64,000 bases of DNA. Source: an uncultured Alistipes sp. (lineage in GTDB: Bacteria > Bacteroidota > Bacteroidia > Bacteroidales > Rikenellaceae). Position numbers and translations under genes: made by a program. This document shows positions 25,153-34,101 of this stretch, in pieces. The notes below the pieces were generated by a model. That model saw only the letters and a list, made by a program, of their open reading frames with translations, was not told the origin of the DNA and ran no database searches. Numbering within the stretch: the stretch's first letter is position 1; every line of letters starts with the position of its first letter. The stretch lies in assembly GCA_900553175.1 (NCBI GenBank), contig USCH01000003.1, forward strand, positions 1-64,000, written 5' to 3'.

Positions 25153-25871
25153 TACTTCCGGGCGCGGATTTTGCGGAAAGGCAGGCCCATCACGCCGAAG
25201 AAGGCTTCGCCGAAGATGCCGCCGCTCATCTTGGAGGTGCCCTCCTGACGGTCGACGAAGACGATCGACACCTCCTCGATCTTCATGCCGAGGCGCCAGG
25301 CCGTGTATTTCATCTCGATCTGGAAGCCGTAGCCCTTCATCTTCACGCGGTCGAGGTCGATGGTCTCCAGCGCCCGGCGCGAGTAGCAGACGAATCCGGC
25401 GGTGGCGTCGTGCACCGGCATGCGGGTGACCGTGCGCACGTATTTCGAAGCGAAGTAGGACATCAGCAGCCGCGACATGGGCCAGTTGACCACGTTCACG
25501 CCCTTGACATAGCGCGAGCCGACCACCACGTCGCTGCCCGCCTCGGCGGCGGCGAACAGACGCAGCAGGTCGTCGGGGTTGTGCGAGAAGTCGCAGTCCA
25601 TTTCGCACATGTGGTCGAAACCGTGCTCCAGCCCCCAGCGGAAGCCCGTCAGGTAGGCCGTGCCGAGCCCCAGCTTGCCGCTGCGTTCGATGAGGTGCAG
25701 CGTGGCGGGAAACTCTTTCTGCCGCTCCTTGACGATCGAGGCCGTGCCGTCGGGCGAGCCGTCGTCGATGATGAGCACCTCGAAGGGCTCGCTCAGCGAG
25801 AACACCTTGTCGATCATGGCCGAGACGTTCTCTTTCTCGTTATAGGTGGGGATGATTACCAGTCTGCGCAT
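25152..25871 (-). CDS. Polyprenol monophosphomannose synthase-like GT2 glycosyltransferase
   Basis: The 239-residue soluble GT2 enzyme has VIIPTYNEKENVSAMIDKVF, the nucleotide-binding LIIDDGSPDGT, and the metal-binding EMDCDFSHNPDDL (DxD-like). GSRYVKGVNVVNWPMSR and VFVDRQEGTSKMSGGIFGEA follow, all typical of bacterial Dpm1 homologues without a membrane tail. It transfers mannose (or a related sugar) from a nucleotide donor to polyprenyl phosphate. It is translationally coupled to the GT87 gene. The sugar is assumed from the family. Confidence 0.92.
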   Translation of the reverse strand: MRRLVIIPTYNEKENVSAMIDKVFSLSEPFEVLIIDDGSPDGTASIVKERQKEFPATLHLIERSGKLGLGTAYLTGFRWGLEHGFDHMCEMDCDFSHNPDDLLRLFAAAEAGSDVVVGSRYVKGVNVVNWPMSRLLMSYFASKYVRTVTRMPVHDATAGFVCYSRRALETIDLDRVKMKGYGFQIEMKYTAWRLGMKIEEVSIVFVDRQEGTSKMSGGIFGEAFFGVMGLPFRKIRARK

Positions 25872-26000
25872 GGGTTTTCGGTTTTTGCTTCTGCGAAGAT
25901 AGCTTTTTTTTTCGAAATACGAAATTCGGAGCGGGATATGTTTGCGGACCGCACTCCGTGCGTCCGGAAATCCGCCCTGCCTCGTATCCGGGACTCCGCT

Positions 26001-26681
26001 TTACCTCGCTTTCCGCTTCATCGCCCTGATGCGGGCCTTCTGTTCGGGGGTCGCACGCAGCGACTCCGCGATCTTTTGCAGCGCCTTGTTGTAGGTCCAG
26101 TCGCACAGGGGGCAGTCGCGCCGCAGCCACTCCTCGGTGCGCTCCGGAAACTTCACGTAGCAGACCGATACGGCCCACGCCACGCCCATGCGCGCGTAGT
26201 AACCCTTGTGGCTTACGGTGCCCAGCAGCTCCAGCAGCCGGTCGAGGTGCTCCTCGTCGACGAAGTTGGAGAGGGCCGTCACCACCGCGAAGCGCACCTC
26301 GTATTCGCCCGCCGCATGGAAGCGGGGAAGAATGAATTCCCACATCGGCTCGCGCTCGGCCGCCTTCAGGCGCCAGCAGCAGCAGTCGCACACGGCCCAG
26401 TTGCCGATCTTCGGGACGAAGCGGGCTGTGTGGCCGATCTTTTCGTCGGGCGCACACTTCGCATAGCCGATCACCAGCCCTTGCAGCATGCGCTCCTCGA
26501 AGTAGTCGCCGGGGGCCGTCGCGAGCCATTCGCGCCATGCGCCGCGGGCGATCTCGCGGGCGATGGCCCGCAATTCGGGCAGACGCACGCCGATCATCGG
26601 CCCGGCTCCGGGCGTGAGCGAAGCGCTGAAATCGCGGTAGCGGGTGTCGGCCATCCGGAAAAGTCGTTCGCGCAGGGTCAT
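26001..26681 (-). CDS. DNA alkylation repair protein, AlkD-like
   Basis: The 226-residue product is all-helical with HEAT-like repeats: GVRLPELRAIAREIARGAW, FEERMLQGLVIGYAKC, NWAVCDCCCW (AlkD proteins have the conserved W-D in this repeat), and GYYARMGVAWAVSVCYVKFP. It should excise alkylated bases from DNA. Its ATG overlaps the btuB stop (ATGA), so it may be translated from the cobalamin-regulated transcript. The 129-base gap to the mannose synthase gene has a weak minus-strand promoter (TATCTTCG near 25896). Confidence 0.88.
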   Translation of the reverse strand: MTLRERLFRMADTRYRDFSASLTPGAGPMIGVRLPELRAIAREIARGAWREWLATAPGDYFEERMLQGLVIGYAKCAPDEKIGHTARFVPKIGNWAVCDCCCWRLKAAEREPMWEFILPRFHAAGEYEVRFAVVTALSNFVDEEHLDRLLELLGTVSHKGYYARMGVAWAVSVCYVKFPERTEEWLRRDCPLCDWTYNKALQKIAESLRATPEQKARIRAMKRKAR

Positions 26682-28732
26682 CGTTTGTCGAATTTAGGGG
26701 TGATGCTCAGGTAAAACGAGGCGTGCAGCCGCGGCATGGGGCGCGAGAGGACCGATTCGTACTCCTCGTTGAGCAGGTTGTGGATGCAGCCTTTCAGCGA
26801 GAGGTCCGCCCGGCGGAAAACCAGACTCTTTTCGAGCGAGAGGTCGCTCATGAAGTAGGGCTTCACGCGGCCCAGCACCCCCAGGTCGTTGCTCGTCATC
26901 GTGTAGCGCTCGCTGTAGAAGGTCCATTTGTAGGCCAGCGTCCAGCGGTGCCACGAGGCCCGGGCGTTGAGGGCCGCCGAGTGCACGGGGATGTAAACCA
27001 GCTGGCGCCCCACCGACTCGTCGGCCGCCGAGAAACGGTCGCCGCGGTTGATCGAACGGGTCCAGGCGTAGTGTCCGTCGAGCGCCAGACGCCAGTGCCG
27101 GCCCACCGAGGTTTCGGCCGCGAGTTTGCATTCGGTGCCGTAACTCTCCACGCGCCGGATGTTGAGCGGGGTGTAGATTCCCGTCTTGGCGCTTCCGATC
27201 CACAGAATCCAGTCGTCGATGAGCGAGCGGAACGCCGTCGCCGAGAGATGCAGCGACCCGCGGGCGCTGCGCACCGTGCTCTCCGCACCCGCATCGAACG
27301 TCCATCCCCGCTCGGGGCGCAGGTTCTTGTTGCCGCCCGGCCGGAAGTAGAGGTCGTTGAGGGTGGGATGGCGGTAGTTGCGGGCCGCCGAGGCCTTGAC
27401 GATCACTTCGCCCCGCCGCGAGAGGGTCCAGTCGGCGAACAGGGCCGGAACGGGGTGTGCGGCACGGGTGCCGTAAAGCTCCCACCTCAGGTCCGCGGCC
27501 ACGCCCAGCCGCTCCGTCGGGCGCCATTTGACGGCCGCGAATGCCGACAGTTCGAACCGCTCCTGACGGTAGAGCGTGTCGGCCCGGAGCCCCGTCGTGC
27601 GGTCGATGACCGAGAGGTCGCCGCTCTGCACGCGGTGCTGGTGGAGGGTGGCATGGAGCGTGAAGAGCCATTTCTCGCCGACGGCCCGCTCCGCTTCGGC
27701 CTGCGCGAAGAGGGTGTGGATGCGGCTGCGGGCGTCGGTCATGGCGACGGGATTGCCCGTGGCCTCGGGGTCGGCCAGCATCAGGTAGCGCAGGTCGGTG
27801 AAGGTGTAGCCGCCGCTGGCGGAGAGTTTCAGGTCGCCGCGCAGCCGCTCCCACGAGGCTACGGCGCGCAGCGTGCGTTCGTCCTGTGTGTTCTTTTTCC
27901 GGCGGTCGGTGTTGCGGTCGGCCGAGAGGAGCGCCAGCCCGCGGTGCGAATCCATGTACCAGGCCGACAGCGAAAGCCGGTCGCCGCCGCGCGTGTGCAG
28001 GTAGAACTCCTGCATGGCGTGCAGGTCGCGGAATTCGCCGTTGCGGTTGCGCTGCAAGGGATAGCTGCTCCCCGTGATGCGCCCGTCGGCGTCGGTTTCG
28101 AACTGCTTGGTGTTGTAGTTGCGGAACCGGAAGTCGTTTTTCGACGTGCTGCACAGCAGACGCGTCGAGCTGCTCCAGCGTCCGCCTCCGTAGGTCAGCC
28201 GCACGAATTCGTCGAAGGTGGTGAACGAACCCGCCCCCTGGATGTATTTGAGCCCCCAGCCCCGGTCGGCGGGGGCTTCGGTCCGGAGCGCCACGGCGCC
28301 GCCCAGCCCTCCGCCCGTGATGCCCACCGAGCTGGCCCCGTGGTAGACCGACACGTCGTCGATGAAGTAGGCGGGCAGGGTCGAGAAATCCACCTGCCCC
28401 AGCATGGGCGAGTTGATGCGCATGCGGTTCCACGTCACCTGCGTGTGCGAGGGGGCCGTGCCGCGGAACGAGGCGGTCGCGAGCGTCGCCCGGCCGTAGG
28501 ACTTGATGAAGATCGTCGAGCCGGCGGCCAGTGCGTCGGCCAGCGACGAAGAGATGTTCTCGCGCAGCACGAGGCTGTCCACGACGGTGCGCTGCACGCC
28601 GATCTCCTTCAGAGGGCGGGCCGCCGAAACGGCTACCCGTTCGATGGCCACCGTGCGGGCCACGCTGTCGCTCTGCCCGGCGGCGGAGAGCGGGCAGAGA
28701 AGCGGCAGGGCGATGAGGAGAAGCGGACGCAT
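26678..28732 (-). CDS. btuB: TonB-dependent cobalamin receptor BtuB (locus 2)
   Basis: The 684-residue product has a signal peptide (residues 1 to about 19, ending SAAGQ), a plug domain with VVDSLVLRENISSSLADAL and a barrel start near GGGLGGAVALRTEAP. The C-terminal region has LLNEEYESVLSRPMPRLHAS, as in BtuB and other vitamin/siderophore receptors. The substrate is inferred from the riboswitch and btuG in the same unit. ATG 28732 is chosen because the signal peptide starts there. Unlike locus 1, the receptor is the third gene, behind a 180-base gap with repeats. Confidence 0.88.
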   Translation of the reverse strand: MRPLLLIALPLLCPLSAAGQSDSVARTVAIERVAVSAARPLKEIGVQRTVVDSLVLRENISSSLADALAAGSTIFIKSYGRATLATASFRGTAPSHTQVTWNRMRINSPMLGQVDFSTLPAYFIDDVSVYHGASSVGITGGGLGGAVALRTEAPADRGWGLKYIQGAGSFTTFDEFVRLTYGGGRWSSSTRLLCSTSKNDFRFRNYNTKQFETDADGRITGSSYPLQRNRNGEFRDLHAMQEFYLHTRGGDRLSLSAWYMDSHRGLALLSADRNTDRRKKNTQDERTLRAVASWERLRGDLKLSASGGYTFTDLRYLMLADPEATGNPVAMTDARSRIHTLFAQAEAERAVGEKWLFTLHATLHQHRVQSGDLSVIDRTTGLRADTLYRQERFELSAFAAVKWRPTERLGVAADLRWELYGTRAAHPVPALFADWTLSRRGEVIVKASAARNYRHPTLNDLYFRPGGNKNLRPERGWTFDAGAESTVRSARGSLHLSATAFRSLIDDWILWIGSAKTGIYTPLNIRRVESYGTECKLAAETSVGRHWRLALDGHYAWTRSINRGDRFSAADESVGRQLVYIPVHSAALNARASWHRWTLAYKWTFYSERYTMTSNDLGVLGRVKPYFMSDLSLEKSLVFRRADLSLKGCIHNLLNEEYESVLSRPMPRLHASFYLSITPKFDKR

Positions 28733-28783
28733 GAGGCGAAGTTCGCAATTAAAATCGAAGCGTGGAAAGTTGAAATCTACCGC

Positions 28784-28883
28784 ATTGTCGTTCTGTGCGA
28801 AGCGAAGGATCCGGTTTTCGGGCCGCAGCCAGCGGAGCGGGACCCGGAGGGTGCCGAACCTCCGCATCCGGGGGCTGCGGCCC
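28784..28883. repeat. Widespread RFAQND-type repeat plus GC-rich inverted repeat
   Basis: Bases 28784-28813 read on the minus strand encode the spurious peptide RILRFAQNDN, the signature of an intergenic repeat seen in many bacteria. Next to it GGGCCGCAGCC (28820-28830) pairs with GGCTGCGGCCC (28873-28883), enclosing a smaller GGAGG/CCTCC stem. The block lies between the lipoprotein gene and btuB of locus 2 and could attenuate readthrough. Confidence 0.55.
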
Positions 28884-28913
28884 GGCCGGCCCCGGTCCGT
28901 GTGAACGGGACGC

Positions 28914-29813
28914 TCACTTCGCCGATGTCGCGGTGCGGTAGCAGCCCATGCCGCACACCTCGGTCGAAGACTCTCCGGTGACGGGGTTCCAGGCGTTCAC
29001 TCCGGTCTGCACCCGGATGAAGTCGATGTGGGTCAGCCGGGCCGGCTCGCCTTCGTCCGTCACGGCGTCGGCGATGCGGAAGCGGTTGGTCTGCCCCGCG
29101 GCGTCGATCGTCGAGGTGTTGTCGGCATAGCCCCATTCGAATGCCGTGAGGAGCCATCCCGCCGTACCCTCGAGGTCTCCCTGCCGGACGTTCTGCGGCA
29201 GCCGCGTCCCCTCGAAGGCGAGCGTTGCGGATTCGACCCAGGCGGGATAGTAGTTGGGCTGGGTGTGGAAGTCGTCCATGCGCCCCACCGTGCCGCTGCC
29301 GCCCAGATTGTCGCTCCAGGGCGTCGGCTCGCCGTCGGCCGCACGCGTGTAGACGATGCGGTAGCCGCGGACGGTTTCGGGGTCGTCGTGGCGGCTGCCG
29401 CGCAGCTCGTACCAGATTTCGCCCTCGGACGATCCGTCGCCGTCGCTGTCCTGCGCCACCCACACGGTGCCCGGTTCGGAGGTGTTGCTGCCCTGGGTGT
29501 TGCCGCGCACCCAGAGCTCGTAGTCGTCCGCCGCGGGCACGCTGGCCGCGAAAGCCGCCTCGACATAGCCGCCCCAGCCGCCCAGCGAGAGGTAGTCGCC
29601 CGTGCGGATGCGCCGTTCGGCGTAGGCGCGGGCCTCTTCGGCGGTGCGGATGTCGCGGAATCCGCTTTTCGGTTCGTTGATGAACTGTCCCGGGGCGGGA
29701 GCGTAGGCGGTGATGCGGTCGACGTTCTCGGCCGTGCGCGAGGTGACGATCTCCTCGCCCGAGTTGCAGGCGGCCGCTGTGGCGGCCAGAAGGATGCAGA
29801 GGTGTTTTTTCAT
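28914..29813 (-). CDS. Cell-surface lipoprotein of cobalamin locus 2
   Basis: The 299-residue product has a lipoprotein signal (TAAAC, Cys about residue 16) followed directly by the module shared with the lipoproteins at 4985 and 7883: AYAPAPGQFINEP, SLGGWGGYVEAAF, GEIWYELRGSRHDDPETVRG and THIDFIRVQTGVN. It has no PKD or BACON domain, so it may represent the minimal functional module. Its ATG overlaps the btuG stop (ATGA). BtuH-type corrinoid binding is possible but unproven. Confidence 0.78.
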   Translation of the reverse strand: MKKHLCILLAATAAACNSGEEIVTSRTAENVDRITAYAPAPGQFINEPKSGFRDIRTAEEARAYAERRIRTGDYLSLGGWGGYVEAAFAASVPAADDYELWVRGNTQGSNTSEPGTVWVAQDSDGDGSSEGEIWYELRGSRHDDPETVRGYRIVYTRAADGEPTPWSDNLGGSGTVGRMDDFHTQPNYYPAWVESATLAFEGTRLPQNVRQGDLEGTAGWLLTAFEWGYADNTSTIDAAGQTNRFRIADAVTDEGEPARLTHIDFIRVQTGVNAWNPVTGESSTEVCGMGCYRTATSAK

Positions 29814-30883
29814 GGTTGCGTGCGTGCGGGTTTGAAGCAGAAGGCACCCGGCGTGATGCCCACGCGCAGGGTGTCGGTGCAGCGGCCGTCGGGCGTGAAG
29901 CGGTAGACTGCGCCGTGCTGCATGTAGTCGATGGCGTCGGCAACGTAGACCTCCGAAGTTTCGGGGTCGACGGCCAGACCGTAATAGGTGGTTTCGGTGT
30001 AGCGGAGGAACGGCTCGTCGGGCAGGGTTTCGGCGCCGACATCCATGCTCCAGACGTCGCGGGCGATGTAGAAGAGCCGGTCGCGGTCGCCGTTGAGCGT
30101 CAGCTCCGAAGGCATGGCGCCCGCCGGGAGCGGAAACCGCTCCTCGATCCGCCGAGTGGCGGCGTCGATGCGCCAGAGTGCGGCGCCCGAACCGTCCGAA
30201 CCGTCGGTCGCCGTCCAGATTTTGCCGTTGCGGTCGAGGGCCAGCGACGTGGGCTGCCACCCCACGCGGATCGAGTCGACGAGCCGGTCGCACGTGGCGT
30301 CGACGACCAGAATCCGGTCGTCGTACGACCAGCAGTTGACGAAGACGAAGTCGCCCCACTGCACCATCTGTTCGGTCGAGCGGTGGCCGTTCATGCCGAT
30401 CCGGCCGCGGATGCGGTTCGTCGTGAGGTCGACCACCGTGATGCGGGCGTCGTAAAGGTCGGTGACGTAGGCCGTTTCGGGGTCGTTCTCCAGAAAATGG
30501 ATGTAGCGCGGCGAGACGACGCCTTCGATGAGCCCCTCGACGCGAAACGTGTCGGGATCGATGACGTAGATCACGCCCGAGTTGTTGACCACCACGTAGC
30601 CGCGGCCCCGGTGGATGGACATCGACTGGGCCACGTCGCCCAGCTTCATGCCGTTGGCGCGGATGAAGATTTCGTTTTCGAGGCGGCCCGTCGCGGGGTC
30701 GTAGAACGAAAGCGAGGCGTTGTCCCACGTGAAGTTGCCTTCCGAGGCGATGAACACCCCGCGCTGGGGCATGCGGAACGCCTCCTCCTCGTGCGGTCCG
30801 TAGTCCATGCAGGCCGCAGCGGCCGCGGCGATTCCGACCGCAGCGGCCGCCTGGAGGACGATATGTCGCAGATACCTCTTCAT
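29810..30883 (-). CDS. btuG: BtuG-like surface cobalamin-binding beta-propeller lipoprotein (locus 2)
   Basis: The 357-residue product has a lipobox (AAAAAC, Cys about residue 22) and repeated propeller blades, with GVFIASEGNFTWDNASLSFY, GYVVVNNSGVIYVIDPDTF and YGLAVDPETSEVYVADAIDY. It is diverged from the copy at 9121. It is the first gene after the second cobalamin riboswitch, whereas in locus 1 btuB comes first. It is coupled to the downstream lipoprotein by an ATGA overlap. Confidence 0.85.
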   Translation of the reverse strand: MKRYLRHIVLQAAAAVGIAAAAAACMDYGPHEEEAFRMPQRGVFIASEGNFTWDNASLSFYDPATGRLENEIFIRANGMKLGDVAQSMSIHRGRGYVVVNNSGVIYVIDPDTFRVEGLIEGVVSPRYIHFLENDPETAYVTDLYDARITVVDLTTNRIRGRIGMNGHRSTEQMVQWGDFVFVNCWSYDDRILVVDATCDRLVDSIRVGWQPTSLALDRNGKIWTATDGSDGSGAALWRIDAATRRIEERFPLPAGAMPSELTLNGDRDRLFYIARDVWSMDVGAETLPDEPFLRYTETTYYGLAVDPETSEVYVADAIDYMQHGAVYRFTPDGRCTDTLRVGITPGAFCFKPARTQP

Positions 30884-30986
30884 TTCCGCTATTCGGCGCA
30901 GCGCGGCGGGAGGGAGGCGCGGCGAGAGACCGGACGACGTTCCCCGCCCCATTCACCGCAGGGCGCGTACACTGTTTCGAACGCAT

Positions 30987-31160
30987 GTCGGCAGGTCTTC
31001 TGACTCGTTGCCCTTCCGGCGCCTTCCCGCACCCCCGGGGGTGCAGTGGCTCAGCGATTGCCGGAAGCCGTTTGCAACACACAGCAGCGGGAACTGTTGC
31101 CGATTCGCACGGCATTCCCTTTTCACCCGGAACCCCCGGCGGGGATTCGGGAACCGATGC
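30987..31160 (-). promoter_or_regulatory. Cobalamin riboswitch (locus 2)
   Basis: The minus strand shows the conserved order GAAAAGGGAATGCCGTGCGAA, CGGCAACAGTTCCCGCTGCTGT, GCCACTGCA, GGGAAGG, and GAGTCAGAAGACCTGCC. It closely resembles the locus 1 element in the core but not in the variable arms. It should repress btuG, the lipoprotein gene and btuB when cobalamin is plentiful. Confidence 0.93.
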
Positions 31161-31164
31161 ACCG

Positions 31165-31196
31165 CAAAAATACGCTTTTTCGGCGGAATGCCCCAA
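31165..31196 (-). promoter_or_regulatory. Promoter of cobalamin locus 2
   Basis: On the minus strand TTG (31196-31194), 21 bases, TATTTTTG (31172-31165), just ahead of the riboswitch. Confidence 0.55.
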
Positions 31197-31215
31197 CGAT
31201 TGAGACAAAAAAGAT

Positions 31216-31223
31216 TAACTTTG
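31216..31223 (+). promoter_or_regulatory. -7 element for the AsmA-like gene
   Basis: TAACTTTG, divergent from the locus 2 promoter. No clear -33 box. It gives a leader of about 115 GC-rich bases before ATG 31343, with no element I recognise. Confidence 0.4.
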
Positions 31224-31342
31224 CCGCAAATCGCTCGCGCGGAGCGGGTTGCCCGCTGCCGGACGGACGGACCGAAAACCCGTGTCCGGGAGCGGAATGC
31301 GGTGCGGGCCAACGGGTTGCGCCGTAAGAAAAAGATCGGACC

Positions 31343-34078
31343 ATGAAAAAAACGCTGAAAATCACGCTTTCCGCCGTGGCCGTGCTACTGGCTGCGGCCC
31401 TCGTCGTGCCGCTGGCTCTGCGCGGCAGGGCGGGAGAGATCGTCAAACGCGAAGCCAATGCGATGCTGCGCGCGCGGCTCGATTTCTCGCGGCTGGACAT
31501 CAGTCTGCTGCGGCATTTCCCCCATGCGTCGCTCGAACTTCGGGACCTGACGCTCGTGGGCGTCGACCGCTTCGAGGGCGATACGATCGCCGCCGCGGGA
31601 CGTATCTCCGTGGTCGTCGACCTCATGTCGCTCTTCGGCGACGAGGGCTTCGAGGTGACGAAGGTCATTCTCTCCGATCCGGCGGTCAGGGCCCGCAAGT
31701 GCGCCGACGGCGCGGTGAACTGGGATGTGGTGAAACCCTCCGAACAACCCGCCGAGCCCTCCGCGGCGGACGAAAAGTCCGGGTCTTCGGCTTTCCGCCT
31801 GTCGGTCCGGGAGCTGCGCATCGAGGGGGCTTCGGTCCGCTACGACGACGATTCGACGCACCTGCACTTCTCTGCCGCGCCGCTTTCGATGCGTCTGCGG
31901 GGCGATCTGTCGGCCGAGCGCACCGATCTGGCGCTGCGCCTCGATGCGCAGGGGATGACGCTCCGTTCGGGCGGCGTTCCGCTGCTCAGCGGTGCCGAAG
32001 CCGGGATCAAAGCCGTCGTGGCGGCCGATCTGAAAAACCGTCGCTTCACCCTGTCGGAGAACACCCTGCGGCTCAATGCCATCGAACTTTCGGTCGACGG
32101 CTGGGCCGAGCTGCGCGACGAAGCGCTGGCTCTGGACATGAAGGCCTCGTGCGAACGCGTGCGTTTCAAGGAGGTGCTGTCGCTCATCCCGGCTTTCTAT
32201 ACGCGCGAATTCCGCAACCTTTCGGCTTCGGGCGAACTGGACCTCGCCCTCTGGGCCCGGGGCGAACTGCGGGGCTCGTCGCTGCCCGCCTTCGAACTGC
32301 GGATCGGCGTGCGCGACGGCAGCTTCCGCTATTCGTCGCTGCCGCAGTCCGTCTCCGACATCCGGATCGCAGCCCGTGCGGCCAATCCCGGCGGCGGAAT
32401 GGACCTCACCGAGATCGACCTCTCGGAGTGCTCGATGAAGATGGCCGGCAACTCGCTGTCGGCGACGTTCCATGCCGCGCAGCTGGCGAGCGATCCCGTT
32501 TTCCGGGCTTCGGTCGACGGACATGTCGATCTGGGCTCGATCCGCGAGGTCTACCCGCTGGAAAAGGGGGTCGAGCTTGACGGCGGGATCACGGCCGACA
32601 TTCGGGTCGCCGGCCGCATGTCCGACATCGAGGCGCAGCGTTACGACCGGATCGCCGCTTCGGGCACATTCGTCGTCGAAGGGGTGGACCTCGCCGTGGC
32701 CGAGCTGCCGGAGGTGCATGTGCGCCGCCTTGCCGCCACCATCACGCCCCAGAGCATGACGCTGGGCGATTTCGGCGTCACGGTGGGGCGCAGCGATCTT
32801 TCGGCCAACGGACAGCTGACCGGCTATCTGGGCTATCTGCTGCGCGGCGAACGGCTTTCGGGCCGCCTCTACGTCAAGTCGCAGCTGCTCGATCTGAACG
32901 AACTTTTGGGGGCCGTGCCCGCTTCGGAGGATGCGGAGCAGGATAACTCCTCCGACGAGGCGCAGCCGCTGCGGACGCCCGTCGTGCCCGACAACCTCGA
33001 TCTGTCGCTCCACACCGAACTCCGCAAGGTGCTGTTCCGGGAGATGACCCTCGGCGATCTGACGGGCGAGATGCGTGCGTCGGGCGGAACGCTGTCGCTC
33101 GACCGACTCGCGATGGAACTTTTCGGCGGCCGGGCCACCGCTTCGGGCCGTTACTCCGCGGGCGGCGAGCCGCTGCGCGGTGTGGTGCGGATCAAGACGG
33201 CGCTTTCCGGGGCTTCGTTCGCCAGGACGTTCGAGGAGTCCGGAACGGTTCGCCGGCTCGTTCCCCTCTTCGCCAAGACGGGCGGCGACTATTCGCTGTC
33301 GCTCGACCTGAAGACGGCGCTCGACGGGAACCTGTCGCCCGACTTGCAGTCGGTCGACGCTTCGGGCGAGCTCCGCTCGGCCAATATCCGCCTGCAAAAC
33401 ATCGAGGCGTTCGATGCGCTGGCCCGGGTGCTCGGCAACGATGCCTTCCGGCGGATCGAGGCCCGCGACGTGGCGATTCGTTTCGCGATCCGCAACGGCC
33501 GGGTAGCGACGCAGCCGTTCGATCTGAAGTTGGGAGCCGCAACCCTCAATCTGTCGGGCTCCACGGGGCTGGACAGCACCATCGACTACACGGCGCGGGT
33601 TTCGCTGCCGGGCGGCGGATCGGCGATGCCCGAAACGCTCGATCTGAAGATCGGCGGCACGTTCTCCGATCCGGAGGTCCGGCTCGATGTGAAGAGTGCG
33701 GTCGAAGAGACGGTACGCAAGGTCGTCGACGAACAGGTGCAGCGCCTTACGGGGAGCGAATCGCTGGCGGACGAACTCGAAAAGCAGGCTGCGAATCTGC
33801 GCTCCGAGGCGCAGCGGGCCGGGGAGCGGCTGGTATCCGAAGCGCAGCGGGCGGGCGAAAAGCTGGTCGGCGAAGCGCAGCGTCAGCGCGACCGCCTCGT
33901 CTCCGAAGCGGCCCGGAAAGGCGCTTTGGCCAAGCTGGCGGCCGAAAAGGCGGGCGACAAACTGGTCGATGAGGCCGGGAAGCAGGCGGCCAAACTCACG
34001 GACGAAGCCGAACGGCAGGCCGCAAAGCTTCTGGAGGAGGCCGAACGGCAGATCGAACGGCTCTCGGCGAACGACTGA
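31343..34078 (+). CDS. AsmA-like envelope protein with C-terminal repeat helix
   Basis: The 911-residue product has one N-terminal membrane helix (about residues 7-25), then the AsmA start (RARLDFSRLDISLLRHFPHA, LELRDLTLVG), and long beta-rich repeats of the kind that form lipid-transporting grooves between membranes. An AsmA C-terminal-like region (about 650-765) includes GRVATQPFDLKLGAATLNLS. The last ~120 residues are charged, near-perfect short repeats (SEAQRAGERLV, SEAQRAGEKLV, GEAQRQRDRLV) predicted to form a long helix. The likely role is envelope lipid homeostasis. It stands alone with its own promoter and terminator. Confidence 0.85.
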   Translation: MKKTLKITLSAVAVLLAAALVVPLALRGRAGEIVKREANAMLRARLDFSRLDISLLRHFPHASLELRDLTLVGVDRFEGDTIAAAGRISVVVDLMSLFGDEGFEVTKVILSDPAVRARKCADGAVNWDVVKPSEQPAEPSAADEKSGSSAFRLSVRELRIEGASVRYDDDSTHLHFSAAPLSMRLRGDLSAERTDLALRLDAQGMTLRSGGVPLLSGAEAGIKAVVAADLKNRRFTLSENTLRLNAIELSVDGWAELRDEALALDMKASCERVRFKEVLSLIPAFYTREFRNLSASGELDLALWARGELRGSSLPAFELRIGVRDGSFRYSSLPQSVSDIRIAARAANPGGGMDLTEIDLSECSMKMAGNSLSATFHAAQLASDPVFRASVDGHVDLGSIREVYPLEKGVELDGGITADIRVAGRMSDIEAQRYDRIAASGTFVVEGVDLAVAELPEVHVRRLAATITPQSMTLGDFGVTVGRSDLSANGQLTGYLGYLLRGERLSGRLYVKSQLLDLNELLGAVPASEDAEQDNSSDEAQPLRTPVVPDNLDLSLHTELRKVLFREMTLGDLTGEMRASGGTLSLDRLAMELFGGRATASGRYSAGGEPLRGVVRIKTALSGASFARTFEESGTVRRLVPLFAKTGGDYSLSLDLKTALDGNLSPDLQSVDASGELRSANIRLQNIEAFDALARVLGNDAFRRIEARDVAIRFAIRNGRVATQPFDLKLGAATLNLSGSTGLDSTIDYTARVSLPGGGSAMPETLDLKIGGTFSDPEVRLDVKSAVEETVRKVVDEQVQRLTGSESLADELEKQAANLRSEAQRAGERLVSEAQRAGEKLVGEAQRQRDRLVSEAARKGALAKLAAEKAGDKLVDEAGKQAAKLTDEAERQAAKLLEEAERQIERLSAND

Positions 34079-34080
34079 TC

Positions 34081-34101
34081 GGGCGGCCGTCTCGGCCGCC
34101 C
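34081..34101 (+). terminator. Terminator after the AsmA-like gene
   Basis: GGGCGGCCG and CGGCCGCCC form a perfect 9-pair stem with a TCT loop two bases after the stop; a short T run appears about 20 bases later. Confidence 0.6.
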
